44,937 bases of DNA from Cyanobium sp. Aljojuca 7A6 (lineage in GTDB: Bacteria > Cyanobacteriota > Cyanobacteriia > PCC-6307 > Cyanobiaceae). A program made the position numbers and the translations under genes. Under the pieces are notes generated by a model. The model was not told the DNA's origin. It was given only the letters and a program-made list of their open reading frames with translations, and ran no database searches. How positions within the stretch are numbered: the first letter of the stretch is position 1; every line of letters begins with the position of its first letter. Positions 26,374 to 35,264 of this stretch are shown here, piece by piece. The DNA lies in assembly GCF_024346455.1 (NCBI RefSeq), contig NZ_JAGQCY010000021.1:1-44937 (forward strand). Reading direction: 5' to 3'.

Positions 26374-29175
26374 GTGACACCTCAAATTCTGCTGCAACTG
26401 CTCGCGGCCCGTTCCAGGGGGCGCCGTGGTGAGTCGGGATTTTCGATGTTGGCCGGCATCCTGATCCTGCTGGCCCTGGTGGCGGGAACGGTGGGGCTCA
26501 CCACACTCACCGCCAACAATCTGCTGGCCAGCCGCAAGCAGGACACGCGCAGTGACGCTCTCTCGGTTGCCGAAGCCGGCGCCGACCAGATCATTGCGGT
26601 GCTCAACCAGGTGGAAAACCGCAAGATGCTGGTGTCCGGCCAGAAGATGACCCAGTGGTCCTCGGCCGATTTCACCAGCCCCTGCCGCGACAAGACCAAC
26701 AATCCCCCCGGCCTTCCCTCGGCCACGGCCCGCAGTCTCGGTGATGGCCAGTTCCGCAATCTGGATACCCTGGTGGCGAACACGGGGGATCGTCGGTTTG
26801 CCCTCAAGTCGGTGACATTCGCGGCGGGCCAGCCCGGCGCCGCCGATCGCCGCAGCGACTCGATCACCACGACGGCCGGTTCGGGCACCACGGTCAACAA
26901 GGGAACCTTCAGCAGCGACCTGATCAACCTGCAGGATCCCGCGGACACCCCCTCCACCAAGCTGCCCGGCTTCAACAAGGGATACATCACCCTGACGGTG
27001 GAAGGCCAGGTGATCAGAAACGGTGTGGTGCAATCGACGGCCACGGTGACGCGCGAATTTGAAGTGTTGCCCAAATGCTGCGGGGCTTCCCTCGGTTCCG
27101 GCGGTTCCGGTGGGGTGGTGGCATCCAAGGGATCCGACCCCAGCCAATCTCTTGGCGGCGAGAGCCGCTTCTGCGGGGTGGAGTTCGGCATGATCGTGGG
27201 CCTCAATGGAGGCACGATCTGGAGCAATGCCGCCAACGACCGCTTCACCAAGCGGGTCTCCAGCACCAAGATCACCGACATCTCCAACGCGCTCGGCGTC
27301 GTCGCCAAAGATGGTGATCCGTTTGATCGGGCCTCCAATCGGGTGGTGCCCAACCAGTTCTCCACGGCGGTTCCCGATGTCTGCGATCCGGCGCGCTGGA
27401 TCGGCAGTTCGCCAGGTTGCAGCTCCACCTGGCCCGGCGGGCTTAAGAATGCCAAACCCGGTGCTTTCTACGGCACTCAGGACGATATCCTCGGGCGCTC
27501 GGTTTCCGGAATCCCCATCATTCCTTCGGCGATCACCCTGCCTGCTATCGGTAGTCAGATCACAACGGGCAAATATAATTTCACCTGGACCAGCGGCAGT
27601 GGTCCCAGCACCCGTCTAGCGAGTCAAAAGGAATACGCCACCCTCAATCCTCCCGGTGCCAGCGGTTACAAATTCCGGTTCCGCACCCGCGATGACACCT
27701 CACCGCCCCGCGTCGAGGTGTGCAATGAGTCTCCCGACACCATCGGCGGCACCGGGCCCTGCACCAACACGTCCTGGCGTGCGATCAGCGGCACGGCCGG
27801 CACGGTGGAAAATCTGGAGAACTTCCAGGGAATGACCGGGGGGAGCACCGCCAGCACCCGTTACAAATCGGCCTACACCAACATCACCACGCCCATCGCC
27901 CACCCGAACTGGGTGAACGTGAGCAACTGGCAGTGGTATGCCATGGATCAGAACAAAAACGACACCAATGCCGGTGGGGGCCGTGTTCGGCTGGCCTCCA
28001 CCAGTGGGAACAGTCACATCCAGCTCGGCGTTGGCGGCACCATGACCGCGCTTCAGAATGCCATCTGCCGGCCCGCCAATCTCAGCGGCAATCTCGGTCG
28101 AGCCACCCTCTCCTTCAAGCAGTCGGGCAACTCCAATGTTGATGCCGCCGATCAACTATGGGTTCAGGTGCGAACGGGTGCGGCTTCAACCACCACCCAG
28201 TGCACCGGCACCACCGGCACCAACATCACCACCAACTGGGTCACGGTTGCCAAGTTCCCCGGTGTGAATGGAGGCATCAAGACCAACGAAGTGACCCGTG
28301 TCGTCAGCCTGGGCGATTACCAGAATGCCGATACTCGGATCCGGATCATCAACGGCACGGCAACCGCCAACAATGAAACCCACGCCATCGACGAAACCCA
28401 CGCCATCGACGATGTCAACCTGCGGCTGAGTGACTGGTGCGAGTACTCCGCCAGCTCGCCGGCCTCCGCCGCGCCGGGTTTTCATTGTCTCGGTCCCCAC
28501 TTCAATCTGTCGGTTGATACCTCACTCTGGACCGGCACGGTCGCCGGTGGACAGGTGTATATCGACACCGTCGGCGGGCCGCTCTCCTTCTACTACACCC
28601 GCACCGATGACCTGCGCGGCAGTTCCTTCACGGATGTGAACCCCACCGTGGATTCCAACCCGTTGGTTTCCGTGGGCAATGGGGGCTTCCTGCGGCTGGT
28701 GAAGTGCGCTGGCGCTCCCGTCAACAATTGCACCACGGCCGTACCGGAAACAGACGTGGCCCTGGTGGGCGATCCCGATAATCTCAATATCTTCGGGCGC
28801 GACAGCGGCAGCTTGCAGATCGTCAATTTCGGTGTGATCAGCACCGCATCTGGATTTGGCCGTATTTCAGGCGCTTGGTTCTACATGCCTGTGGGTTATT
28901 TCGAGCTCAAATCCTATGGTTGTGCTGGCTATAACCCCCCCGGCACAGCTCCCGGCATCAGTGCGGATGATTCCTGGATCTTCAACGGCCGCATCTGGAC
29001 CCAATCGTTCAAGCCCTGCGGAGATATCCACATCCGCGTCCCACCCTCTTCGGCCAACAACCTGGGTGCTGTTGTCGCGGCCAGTTCCTTGCTTGACGAC
29101 ATCAGTTTCGTTCCCTGGGTGGGTGAAGACTGGGTGGCCCGCAGCGTCACCAATGCCCGCAACTACGGCCCGTGA
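26374..29175 (+). CDS. Large PilX-like pseudopilin/adhesin (operon A, gene 1)
   Basis: A 933-residue exported protein with a type IV prepilin leader: Gly22-Phe23 (ESG|FSMLAGILILLALVAG) followed by a hydrophobic helix, but with Ala at position +5 instead of the usual Glu, as in PilX-type minor pilins. The rest is Gly/Ser/Thr-rich and looks like one or more beta-sandwich binding domains with paired cysteines (for example around 480-680 and 690-930). An 18-bp tandem repeat duplicates ETHAID at 28375-28410. It could be a pilus-tip adhesin on the scale of HpsA-type proteins, but I cannot assign the family. It starts with GTG; the next gene overlaps by 4 bases (GTGA). Confidence 0.75.
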   Translation: MTPQILLQLLAARSRGRRGESGFSMLAGILILLALVAGTVGLTTLTANNLLASRKQDTRSDALSVAEAGADQIIAVLNQVENRKMLVSGQKMTQWSSADFTSPCRDKTNNPPGLPSATARSLGDGQFRNLDTLVANTGDRRFALKSVTFAAGQPGAADRRSDSITTTAGSGTTVNKGTFSSDLINLQDPADTPSTKLPGFNKGYITLTVEGQVIRNGVVQSTATVTREFEVLPKCCGASLGSGGSGGVVASKGSDPSQSLGGESRFCGVEFGMIVGLNGGTIWSNAANDRFTKRVSSTKITDISNALGVVAKDGDPFDRASNRVVPNQFSTAVPDVCDPARWIGSSPGCSSTWPGGLKNAKPGAFYGTQDDILGRSVSGIPIIPSAITLPAIGSQITTGKYNFTWTSGSGPSTRLASQKEYATLNPPGASGYKFRFRTRDDTSPPRVEVCNESPDTIGGTGPCTNTSWRAISGTAGTVENLENFQGMTGGSTASTRYKSAYTNITTPIAHPNWVNVSNWQWYAMDQNKNDTNAGGGRVRLASTSGNSHIQLGVGGTMTALQNAICRPANLSGNLGRATLSFKQSGNSNVDAADQLWVQVRTGAASTTTQCTGTTGTNITTNWVTVAKFPGVNGGIKTNEVTRVVSLGDYQNADTRIRIINGTATANNETHAIDETHAIDDVNLRLSDWCEYSASSPASAAPGFHCLGPHFNLSVDTSLWTGTVAGGQVYIDTVGGPLSFYYTRTDDLRGSSFTDVNPTVDSNPLVSVGNGGFLRLVKCAGAPVNNCTTAVPETDVALVGDPDNLNIFGRDSGSLQIVNFGVISTASGFGRISGAWFYMPVGYFELKSYGCAGYNPPGTAPGISADDSWIFNGRIWTQSFKPCGDIHIRVPPSSANNLGAVVAASSLLDDISFVPWVGEDWVARSVTNARNYGP
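28375..28410 (+). repeat. 18-bp perfect tandem duplication
   Basis: Two consecutive copies of an 18-bp unit encode ETHAID-ETHAID inside the large pseudopilin, just before an IDDVNL segment. The copies are identical, so the duplication is recent, and it keeps the frame. It adds one six-residue unit next to what looks like a domain edge. Confidence 0.9.
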
Positions 29176-29807
29176 GGCGCTCCCGTCCCACGGCTGCCGG
29201 CGGATTCACCATCGTCGAACCCCTGATCCTGCTGGTGATGCTGCTGATCGTGAGTTCCGGCACCTCCGTGCTGATCGACAGCATCAATCGCAGCTCGGTG
29301 AATGCCCGGCTGCAGATCAAGATCAACGAGGACATCGAATCGGACATCGCCACCGTTCGTGGCGTGGCCGACCGCCTCACCTGCTGCTCCGGCACCTGCC
29401 TGGTGGCCACCCTCAACGCCGCCACGGGCCTGGCCACCTTCCCCTCCGTGGATTCGGGCACCGCCACCTCCTCCTGCGCCACCAACAATCCGCGCAGCAG
29501 CGCCTTCTTCTTCCCCACCCGCGACGACCTCTCCACCGCATCCCCCATCCCGGGTTCCACATCGGCCCGGGAGCCGGATGCGGTGACCGAGTTCTGTGCC
29601 AACAACACCACCACCTCGCCGGTGATGACCCCACTGCTGACGGCCGTCAACGCCCTGCCCAATCCCCTGGCGGCCCAGAACATCACCCGGGTTGCCAGCA
29701 TTCAGCCGAACAAGGTGCTGCGGGTGATCTACCGGGAGACCGTGCCCACCACCAGGGATCTGCGGCTGATCAGCATCGTCCCGCCGATGGCCAACTTCTG
29801 CACATGA
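29172..29807 (+). CDS. Type IV pseudopilin (operon A, gene 2)
   Basis: A 211-residue prepilin-like protein. The leader ends in Gly11, followed by Phe12-Thr-Ile-Val-Glu16 (GGFTIVEPLILL), so the prepilin peptidase site and the Glu at +5 are present. The hydrophobic N-helix is followed by a cysteine-containing globular domain (LTCCSGTC). It is probably a minor pilin inserted by a type IV pilus or type II secretion-like machine. Start GTG overlaps the stop of gene 1 by 4 bases and its own stop overlaps the ATG of gene 3. Confidence 0.82.
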   Translation: MRRSRPTAAGGFTIVEPLILLVMLLIVSSGTSVLIDSINRSSVNARLQIKINEDIESDIATVRGVADRLTCCSGTCLVATLNAATGLATFPSVDSGTATSSCATNNPRSSAFFFPTRDDLSTASPIPGSTSAREPDAVTEFCANNTTTSPVMTPLLTAVNALPNPLAAQNITRVASIQPNKVLRVIYRETVPTTRDLRLISIVPPMANFCT

Positions 29808-30376
29808 CGGTTCCCTTCCCGCCAGCGCGATCCCGGCCCTGGGCCCAAGGCTTCACCACCATGGAGATCATGGTCACCGTGGCGGTGCTCGGGGTGGTGG
29901 CGGCCGTGGTGGTGCCCGCCAACCAGGTGCAGTGGCGGCGGGAGCGGGTCAATGCGGCCGCCCTCGAGCTCACCTCCTGGCTGGAGGTGATCGCCCGCAC
30001 CCCCGACCAGACCGGCGCCAGCTGCACCGTCACCGTCACCACCGGCACCAACCGGGCCGCGGGGGCCCTCCTGGCAACCGTGGTTTCGAACCCCTCCGGT
30101 GTCGCCTGTGCCCCCGAGAGCACGCTCAATCTGCCGGCGACGGTGCTGGGGGCCTCCACCTACCACGTGGGGGCTTCGTCCACCACCATCACCTTCACCC
30201 CGCGGGGGGCCGTTTCCACCGCAGGCCCCATCCAGGTGCGCATCAGCGTCGACGGCCAGCTGCCCCTGCGCTGCGTTCAGGTCTCCGGCCTGCTGGGGCT
30301 GCTGCGGCTGGGGAACAACAACACCACCGGCAACGTGGGCACCGCCTGCGACGCCAGCCAGTTCAACCGCGCATGA
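29804..30376 (+). CDS. GspH/FimT-like pseudopilin (operon A, gene 3)
   Basis: A 190-residue prepilin-like protein. The cleavage site is Gly16-Phe17 followed by TTME (Glu at +5), then the helix MVTVAVLGVVAAVVVP. The pattern ME-I-M-V-T-V-A-V-L-G-V-V-A with a following beta-rich domain is typical of the GspH/FimT minor pseudopilins. The start ATG overlaps the gene 2 stop in ATGA, and its own stop overlaps gene 4 in the same way, so the whole operon is translationally coupled. No cysteine pair in the first half. Confidence 0.85.
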   Translation: MTVPFPPARSRPWAQGFTTMEIMVTVAVLGVVAAVVVPANQVQWRRERVNAAALELTSWLEVIARTPDQTGASCTVTVTTGTNRAAGALLATVVSNPSGVACAPESTLNLPATVLGASTYHVGASSTTITFTPRGAVSTAGPIQVRISVDGQLPLRCVQVSGLLGLLRLGNNNTTGNVGTACDASQFNRA

Positions 30377-31014
30377 AGCCTCTCCATCGCCCCCACGTCG
30401 CCGCCGCCGGGTTCACCCTGGTGGAACTCCTGGTGGGGGTGGTCCTGGGCGGCATCGCCCTGGCTTCGATCGCCAGCGTGGCGGTGAGCCACATCCGCAC
30501 CACCAGCCGGGTCACCTGGAACACCCAGGTGCAGCGCGACATCGCCAAGATCAATTCCTTTCTGGCGGTGGAATCCCGCGAGGCCTGCGCCTTCTCCGCA
30601 GGTGCGGCGGCCCCGGCGAACTGGGCCACCTCGCCGATGCCCACCCCCTCGCCCTGCACCACGGCCTGCACCACCGGAGCGGCCAACGAAGTGCGGCTGC
30701 TGGTCCCGTTCAACACCGGCGTGAACGCAGCTCCGACCCCGCGGGTGATCCGTTTCTACACGGCGGTGAATGGCACCACCGGCCTCACCGAGCTGCGTCG
30801 CGACGGGCCTGCGATCACCGCCACTGGCCAGCTCAATCAGACCACCAACCTGACCGGATCGGTGCTGGTGGACGGGGTCAACACCTTCACGGCCACCGTC
30901 TCGCCCGATTGCCGCACCGTGACCCTGCAGCTCAGCTTCGACGTCCCCAACAACGGCGGCACCACCCCCCTGGAGTCGATCACGCTCACCACCGGTGTGC
31001 GGATGTTCTCTTAG
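30373..31014 (+). CDS. PilW/GspJ-like pseudopilin (operon A, gene 4)
   Basis: A 213-residue prepilin-like protein with the classic N-terminus Gly13-Phe14-Thr-Leu-Val-Glu18 (AAAGFTLVELLVGVVLGGIA). The helix is followed by a polar, Thr-rich globular domain; cysteines occur in the TPSPCTTACTTG segment. The position after a FimT-like gene and the size match the PilW/GspJ-type minor pilins. It ends operon A; a methyltransferase gene begins 9 bases later on the same strand. Confidence 0.83.
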   Translation: MKPLHRPHVAAAGFTLVELLVGVVLGGIALASIASVAVSHIRTTSRVTWNTQVQRDIAKINSFLAVESREACAFSAGAAAPANWATSPMPTPSPCTTACTTGAANEVRLLVPFNTGVNAAPTPRVIRFYTAVNGTTGLTELRRDGPAITATGQLNQTTNLTGSVLVDGVNTFTATVSPDCRTVTLQLSFDVPNNGGTTPLESITLTTGVRMFS

Positions 31015-31023
31015 AGCCCCGGC

Positions 31024-32625
31024 ATGGCCTGGGACCACGGCTATTACTCCCACTCCACCTACACCAGCGGCTTCTTCCGGGAACTGACTCCCGGCTGGCT
31101 GGATTTCGCCGCCCTGCTCAAGGGCCATTCCCCCCCCCGCAGCGACGAGGGCCAGCCGTTTCAGTACCTCGAACTGGGCTGCGGCATGGGTTTCGGCCTC
31201 TGCCTGCTGGCGGCGCTCCACCCGGAGGGCACGTTTCTCGGCATCGACTTCAATCCCTCCCACATCAGCCATGCCGAGGGGCTGCGCCGCCGGCTGGCGC
31301 TCACCAACGTGCGCTTCGTTGAAGCCGATTTCCTCTCCCTGGCGGACGATCCCCACCTGCTGGGGCCCGGCCGGGCCGACGGCGGTGGCTACCACTACGT
31401 GGCCGCGCACGGCATCGCCACCTGGGTGAGCGAGCCGGTGCAGCAGGCCCTGTTCGCCGTGGCGTCCGCGGCCCTGCGGCCGGCCGGTCTGTTCTACTGC
31501 TCCTACAACACCCATCCGGGCTGGCTGGGGCGCACCACCTTCCAGACGCTCTACTCCCTGGAGCGCCGCCGGGCCGATCCCGCCGATCCCCGTGCCCCGT
31601 TGCGTCGGGCCATCGCCGCCATGCAGTCCCTGCTCGGCAGCGACGACCAGCCCTCGGCCCTGCGGCATGCCATACCCCAGCTGGGGGAGGATCTCGCCGG
31701 CCTCAATCCCGACCATTTCGATTACCTGTGCGGGGAGTTCGCCAACGACGGCTGGCAACCGCTCTACGTGGCCGACCTGCACCAGCGGTGTCAGGCCCAC
31801 AAGCTGCATCCCCTCGGCACGGCCACCCTGCCTGAGGCTTTCGAGCAGTTGCTGGCCCCGTCCCTGCAGGGCCCGATCTTCGCGGAGGCCAATCCCCTGA
31901 TCCGCCAGACCATGATCGACCTGGCCACCAACAAGGCGTTTCGCCGCGATGTCTTCGTCAAGGGGCTCGACCCGCTCACCCTGCAGGATGCGGAGCTGCG
32001 GATCGGCGTTCTGGGCCTGCGGCCCCTGCAGTTCCCCCCGGTGACCGCCTGGGGGGAGGAGTCGTTCAGCTTCAGCACCAGCTTCGGCCAGGTCCAGGGG
32101 GACCCTGCTGTGTACGGCCCGGTGGCCGACCGCCTGGCGGCCGGAGCCTGCACGGTGGCCGAGCTGCAGGAGCACAGCGGCCGATCGGCCGCGGAACTGC
32201 TGATGATCCTGGCGCTGTTTCTCGATGCCGGCTGGATCGGCTTCGATCGCGCCCGCCTGGCCAATGCCGGCAAGCTGGCGGCCCAGGTGCAGCGCTGCAA
32301 TGGCGTGCTGATGGAGCTGATCGCTGGGGGCCGGCCCTATGCCTCGCTGATGCTTCCGGAGGTGGGGACGGCCCTCCCGGTCAGCGTCGTCGATGTGCTG
32401 ATCCACCAGGCCAGGTCCCAGGGGCTGGAGGAGCCGATGCTCGGCACCTGCGTGCTGATGGGTATGGAGCAGCTGGGCGTTCACCTGCTGGCTTCCGACA
32501 AGAGCCCGATCAACGACCCCGAGGCGCAGCTGACGCGTCTGACGGCCCTCATCGCCGATTTCTGCGAGCAACGGCTGCCCCTGCTGCAGCGCCTGGGGGG
32601 CCTGCCTAAACCGAAGCGGCGCTGA
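31024..32625 (+). CDS. PKMT-like class I methyltransferase 1
   Basis: A 533-residue SAM-dependent methyltransferase. Motif I is YLELGCGMGFGLCLLAAL, and a second acidic site is in GTFLGIDFNP. The family landmark segment [12 protein letters not shown] follows at about 160, then a regulatory/substrate domain at about 200-300 (FDYLCGEFANDGWQPLY, HPLGTATLPEAF). This plan, a SAM domain plus MethyTransf_Reg domain, is that of the bacterial protein-lysine methyltransferases; the rickettsial ones methylate lysines of outer-membrane proteins. It follows the pseudopilins by 9 bases, so these or another envelope protein could be substrates (inference). Its paralogue is at 35265-36842. Its end overlaps serS by 20 bases, tail to tail. 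Confidence 0.82.
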   Translation: MAWDHGYYSHSTYTSGFFRELTPGWLDFAALLKGHSPPRSDEGQPFQYLELGCGMGFGLCLLAALHPEGTFLGIDFNPSHISHAEGLRRRLALTNVRFVEADFLSLADDPHLLGPGRADGGGYHYVAAHGIATWVSEPVQQALFAVASAALRPAGLFYCSYNTHPGWLGRTTFQTLYSLERRRADPADPRAPLRRAIAAMQSLLGSDDQPSALRHAIPQLGEDLAGLNPDHFDYLCGEFANDGWQPLYVADLHQRCQAHKLHPLGTATLPEAFEQLLAPSLQGPIFAEANPLIRQTMIDLATNKAFRRDVFVKGLDPLTLQDAELRIGVLGLRPLQFPPVTAWGEESFSFSTSFGQVQGDPAVYGPVADRLAAGACTVAELQEHSGRSAAELLMILALFLDAGWIGFDRARLANAGKLAAQVQRCNGVLMELIAGGRPYASLMLPEVGTALPVSVVDVLIHQARSQGLEEPMLGTCVLMGMEQLGVHLLASDKSPINDPEAQLTRLTALIADFCEQRLPLLQRLGGLPKPKRR

Positions 32626-33898
32626 TCGCCTCCGCTCCGAAGTAAGGCACCAGCGCCGCCGGCAGCTTCACACTGCCATCGGCCTGCTGGCCCGCCTCCA
32701 GCAGGGCGGCCATGGTGCGGCCCACCGCCAGGCCACTGCCGTTGAGGGTGTGCAGCAGGCGGGTGGTCTTGCCGTCGCGGCAGCGGATCGAGGCCCGCCG
32801 GGCCTGGAAGTCGCCGCAGGTGCTGCAGCTGGAGATCTCCCGGTAGGTGCCGGCACCCGCCAGCCACACCTCCAGGTCGTAGGTGCGGGCGGCGGAGAAG
32901 CCCAGATCGCCCGTGCACAGCTCGATGCGGCGGTAGGGCAGCTCCAGGGCCTCGAGAATCGCCTCGGCATCAGCGGTGAGCTGCTCGTGGGCGGCTTCCG
33001 AGTCTTCGGGGCGGCAGAACCAGTAGAGCTCCACCTTGTTGAACTGGTGCAGGCGGATCAGGCCGCGGGTGTCGCGGCCGTAGGAGCCGGCCTCGCGGCG
33101 GAAGCAGGGGGTGTAGGCGGCGTACTTCAGCGGCAACTGCTCGGCGCCCAGCACCTCGCCGCGGTGCAGGGACGTGACCGGCACCTCGGCGGTGGGGGTG
33201 AGCCAGAGGTCGTCCTCGGCGCAGCGGAAGCTCTCCTCGGCGAACTTGGGCAGCTGGCCCGAGGCGGTGAGGCTGGCGGTGTTCACCAGGATCGGCGGCA
33301 GCACCTCGGTGTACCCCCGTTGGCTGTGGCGATCGAGCATGAAGCTGATCAGGGCCCGCTCCAGCCGGGCCCCCTGGCCCAGCAGCGTCACGAAGCGGCT
33401 CTGGGCGATGCGCACCGAGCGCTCGGTGTCGACGATGCCGAGCCGTTCGGCGATCTGCCAGTGCTCCTGGAGCTGCTCGCCGCCGGTGGGAAGGCGTGGC
33501 GTGCCCCAGCGCTTCACCTCGACGTTGTCGGCCTCGCTGCGGCCCGTGGGGCAGAGGGGCGAGGGCAGGTTGGGCAGCACCATCAGCTGCTCCAGCAGCT
33601 GGGCCTCGATCCCCTTCTCCTGCTCTTCGAGCTCCGCCACCTGCTGCTTGATGCGATTGCCCTGCTCGCGCAGCTCCTTCACCTCCTCGCCGCCGGGGGC
33701 GGCGCCGGCCCGGATCCGCTCACCCACCTGGCGGCCGATCCGGTTGCCCTCCGCCTGCAGCTCACTGCGCTGCTGCTCCAGGTCGCGGGCCTCCAGGGCC
33801 AGTTGCTGCAGGCCGGAGAGGTCGGTGGCCAGGCCGCGCCGCGCCAAGGGGGCGGTGATCTGCGTCGGGTCGTTGCGCAGCAGGCGCTGATCCAGCAC
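32606..33898 (-). CDS. serS: Seryl-tRNA synthetase
   Basis: A complete 430-residue class II synthetase. The N-terminal coiled-coil arm (LEARDLEQQRSELQAEGNRI) reaches the tRNA long arm; the class II motifs follow, including motif 2 YTPCFRREAGSYGRDTRGL and motif 3 LAVGRTMAALLE near the end. The start is GTG at 33898 (MLDQRLLRNDP), the family-typical start. In the cyanobacterial chromosomes I know of, serS tends to lie near rseP and rpsN; here more than 6 kb of PilZ, pseudopilin and methyltransferase genes separate them. Confidence 0.97.
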   Translation of the reverse strand: MLDQRLLRNDPTQITAPLARRGLATDLSGLQQLALEARDLEQQRSELQAEGNRIGRQVGERIRAGAAPGGEEVKELREQGNRIKQQVAELEEQEKGIEAQLLEQLMVLPNLPSPLCPTGRSEADNVEVKRWGTPRLPTGGEQLQEHWQIAERLGIVDTERSVRIAQSRFVTLLGQGARLERALISFMLDRHSQRGYTEVLPPILVNTASLTASGQLPKFAEESFRCAEDDLWLTPTAEVPVTSLHRGEVLGAEQLPLKYAAYTPCFRREAGSYGRDTRGLIRLHQFNKVELYWFCRPEDSEAAHEQLTADAEAILEALELPYRRIELCTGDLGFSAARTYDLEVWLAGAGTYREISSCSTCGDFQARRASIRCRDGKTTRLLHTLNGSGLAVGRTMAALLEAGQQADGSVKLPAALVPYFGAEAISAASV

Positions 33899-34031
33899 GG
33901 GAGGGTCATCGTCTTGGGGGCAGCCTACGGACCGGGGGTTCCAGGCCTGAATTCAAGATCTGGCTGCGGCTGGGGCTGAGGCCCATGGCTGCATCGGCCC
34001 TAAGCTCTAAAAACTATCTGACCATCTGACC

Positions 34032-34283
34032 ATGCGATCTGTTGGATTGGCGGAGGCGAAAGCGCAGCTCTCCGCCTTGCTGGATGCGGTGGAGCTGGGC
34101 GATGAGGTTGTGATCACCCGCCGCGGCCAACCGGTGGCCCGACTGGTGCGCGAAATCCCGGCGCTATCGAAGGATGCCGCGCTTCCCTGGCCGGAGCGGC
34201 TGCGGCGGTTTCATGGCAACCAGCCCCCCTTTGCAGGGAACGCGGTTGCCCTCGTTGGTGAACTGCGGCGGGATCGGGGATGA
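34032..34283 (+). CDS. Phd/YefM-family antitoxin (TA locus 2)
   Basis: An 83-residue antitoxin: MRSVGLAEAKAQLSALLDAV then VVITRRGQPVARLVREIP, the Phd/YefM DNA-binding fold and its hinge. The C-terminal helix region would neutralise the toxin. Its stop overlaps the toxin start (ATGA at 34280-34283). It is divergent from serS with 133 bases between, which should hold the promoter and an autoregulatory operator. Confidence 0.9.
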   Translation: MRSVGLAEAKAQLSALLDAVELGDEVVITRRGQPVARLVREIPALSKDAALPWPERLRRFHGNQPPFAGNAVALVGELRRDRG

Positions 34284-34747
34284 CGCCCCAACGCCGGAAT
34301 CCGATGGCGGCTCCGTATGTGGACACCTGCGTGGTGCTGTCCCTTTTTCTGAACGACGCCGGCTTTCCTGCGGCGGAGCAGTGGTTACTCGACCAAGGCC
34401 ATGCGCTTCTCTGGGTCAGCCACTGGGTGTTGCTGGAATTCGCCGGCGTGGTCTCTCTGTGTGTGCGCCGGGGTGATCTCAGCGCGGATCGCGCCGGGGC
34501 CGTCCACGCCGAATTTGAGTGCTTCCGCCGCGAGCGCCTGCAATTGCTGGAACCGCGGGGAACGGATTTCCTGCTGGCCAGGCAGTGGATTCAGGAGGTG
34601 GGGAGCCTGCCCCTGCGCAGTGGCGACGCCCTCCACCTGGCCATCGCCAGCCGGGAGCAGTTGATCCTCACCACGGCTGACCAGGCGCTGATTCAGACCG
34701 CCGCCGCCCTGGGCCTGGACCACCACTGGATCCGCCCAGACCCGTGA
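34280..34747 (+). CDS. VapC-type PIN-domain RNase toxin (TA locus 2)
   Basis: A 155-residue PIN toxin. All four acidic residues of the active site are recognisable: Asp15 (YVDTCVV), Glu53 (LLEFAG), Asp116 (RSGDALHLAIA) and Asp134 (TTADQAL). It overlaps its antitoxin by 4 bases. The Met at residue 9 (34304) is an alternative start that gives a family-typical MAAPYVDTCVV. It appears intact. In family members the target is tRNA or rRNA. Confidence 0.9.
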   Translation: MTPQRRNPMAAPYVDTCVVLSLFLNDAGFPAAEQWLLDQGHALLWVSHWVLLEFAGVVSLCVRRGDLSADRAGAVHAEFECFRRERLQLLEPRGTDFLLARQWIQEVGSLPLRSGDALHLAIASREQLILTTADQALIQTAAALGLDHHWIRPDP

Positions 34748-34803
34748 GATCTGGGGCGGAATCCGCTGGTTACTGCGGAAGAAACGGTTGACAATTCCAC
34801 ATG

Positions 34804-34825
34804 AAAAACCCCTCCAGAAGGAGGG
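34804..34825 (-). terminator. Intrinsic terminator of nfu
   Basis: On the minus strand CCCTCC pairs with GGAGGG around a 4-base loop and is followed by a G and five T residues. It lies 27 bases after the stop of the NifU-like gene. The stem is only 6 bp. Confidence 0.8.
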
Positions 34826-34852
34826 AGCATTCAGACCGATGAAGGCAGGATT

Positions 34853-35122
34853 TCAGAGCACCTGCACCACTTCGCTCACTTCCGGGATCGCTTCGCGCAG
34901 CTTGCGCTCGATGCCCATCTTCAGGGTCATGGTGCTGCTGGGGCAGGAGCCACAGGCGCCCTGCAGGCGCACCTTCACGATTGGCCCGTCGATTTCGACC
35001 ACTTCCACGTTGCCGCCATCGGCCATCAGGTAGGGGCGCAGCTCATCGAGGGTGCGCTCCACGTTCTCGATCGTGAGGGCGCGGGGGTCGGTGCCGGTTT
35101 CGGTGGTGGTCTCGGTGGTCAT
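34853..35122 (-). CDS. nfu: NifU C-terminal-type iron-sulfur scaffold
   Basis: An 89-residue Nfu protein with the CxxC site at Cys57 and Cys60 ([13 protein letters not shown]), where a 4Fe-4S cluster is assembled between two subunits before transfer to apo-proteins. Small stand-alone Nfu proteins are the main scaffold for photosystem I clusters in cyanobacteria. The ATG at 35122 has GGAG 5 bases upstream; an in-frame ATG at 35143 lacks one. It diverges from a methyltransferase gene over 142 bases. Confidence 0.93.
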   Translation of the reverse strand: MTTETTTETGTDPRALTIENVERTLDELRPYLMADGGNVEVVEIDGPIVKVRLQGACGSCPSSTMTLKMGIERKLREAIPEVSEVVQVL

Positions 35123-35264
35123 GGGTACTCCATTGCTTGACAAGAGCTTAGTAAGCCCGCGGCCGGTTCAGGCGAGGCGCAGGGTGGCCGGTCGGGGACG
35201 GGTGACGCGTTCCCACAGATCGTTTCCTGAGGCATCCTGCGCGCACTGCGCCTGCACCGCCGGG

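Noticed and set aside
30277-32571. Antisense frame of 764 residues across operon A and methyltransferase 1
   Set aside because: Gln/Gly/His-rich low-complexity text, no start or family signal, and the opposite strand encodes two recognisable genes.
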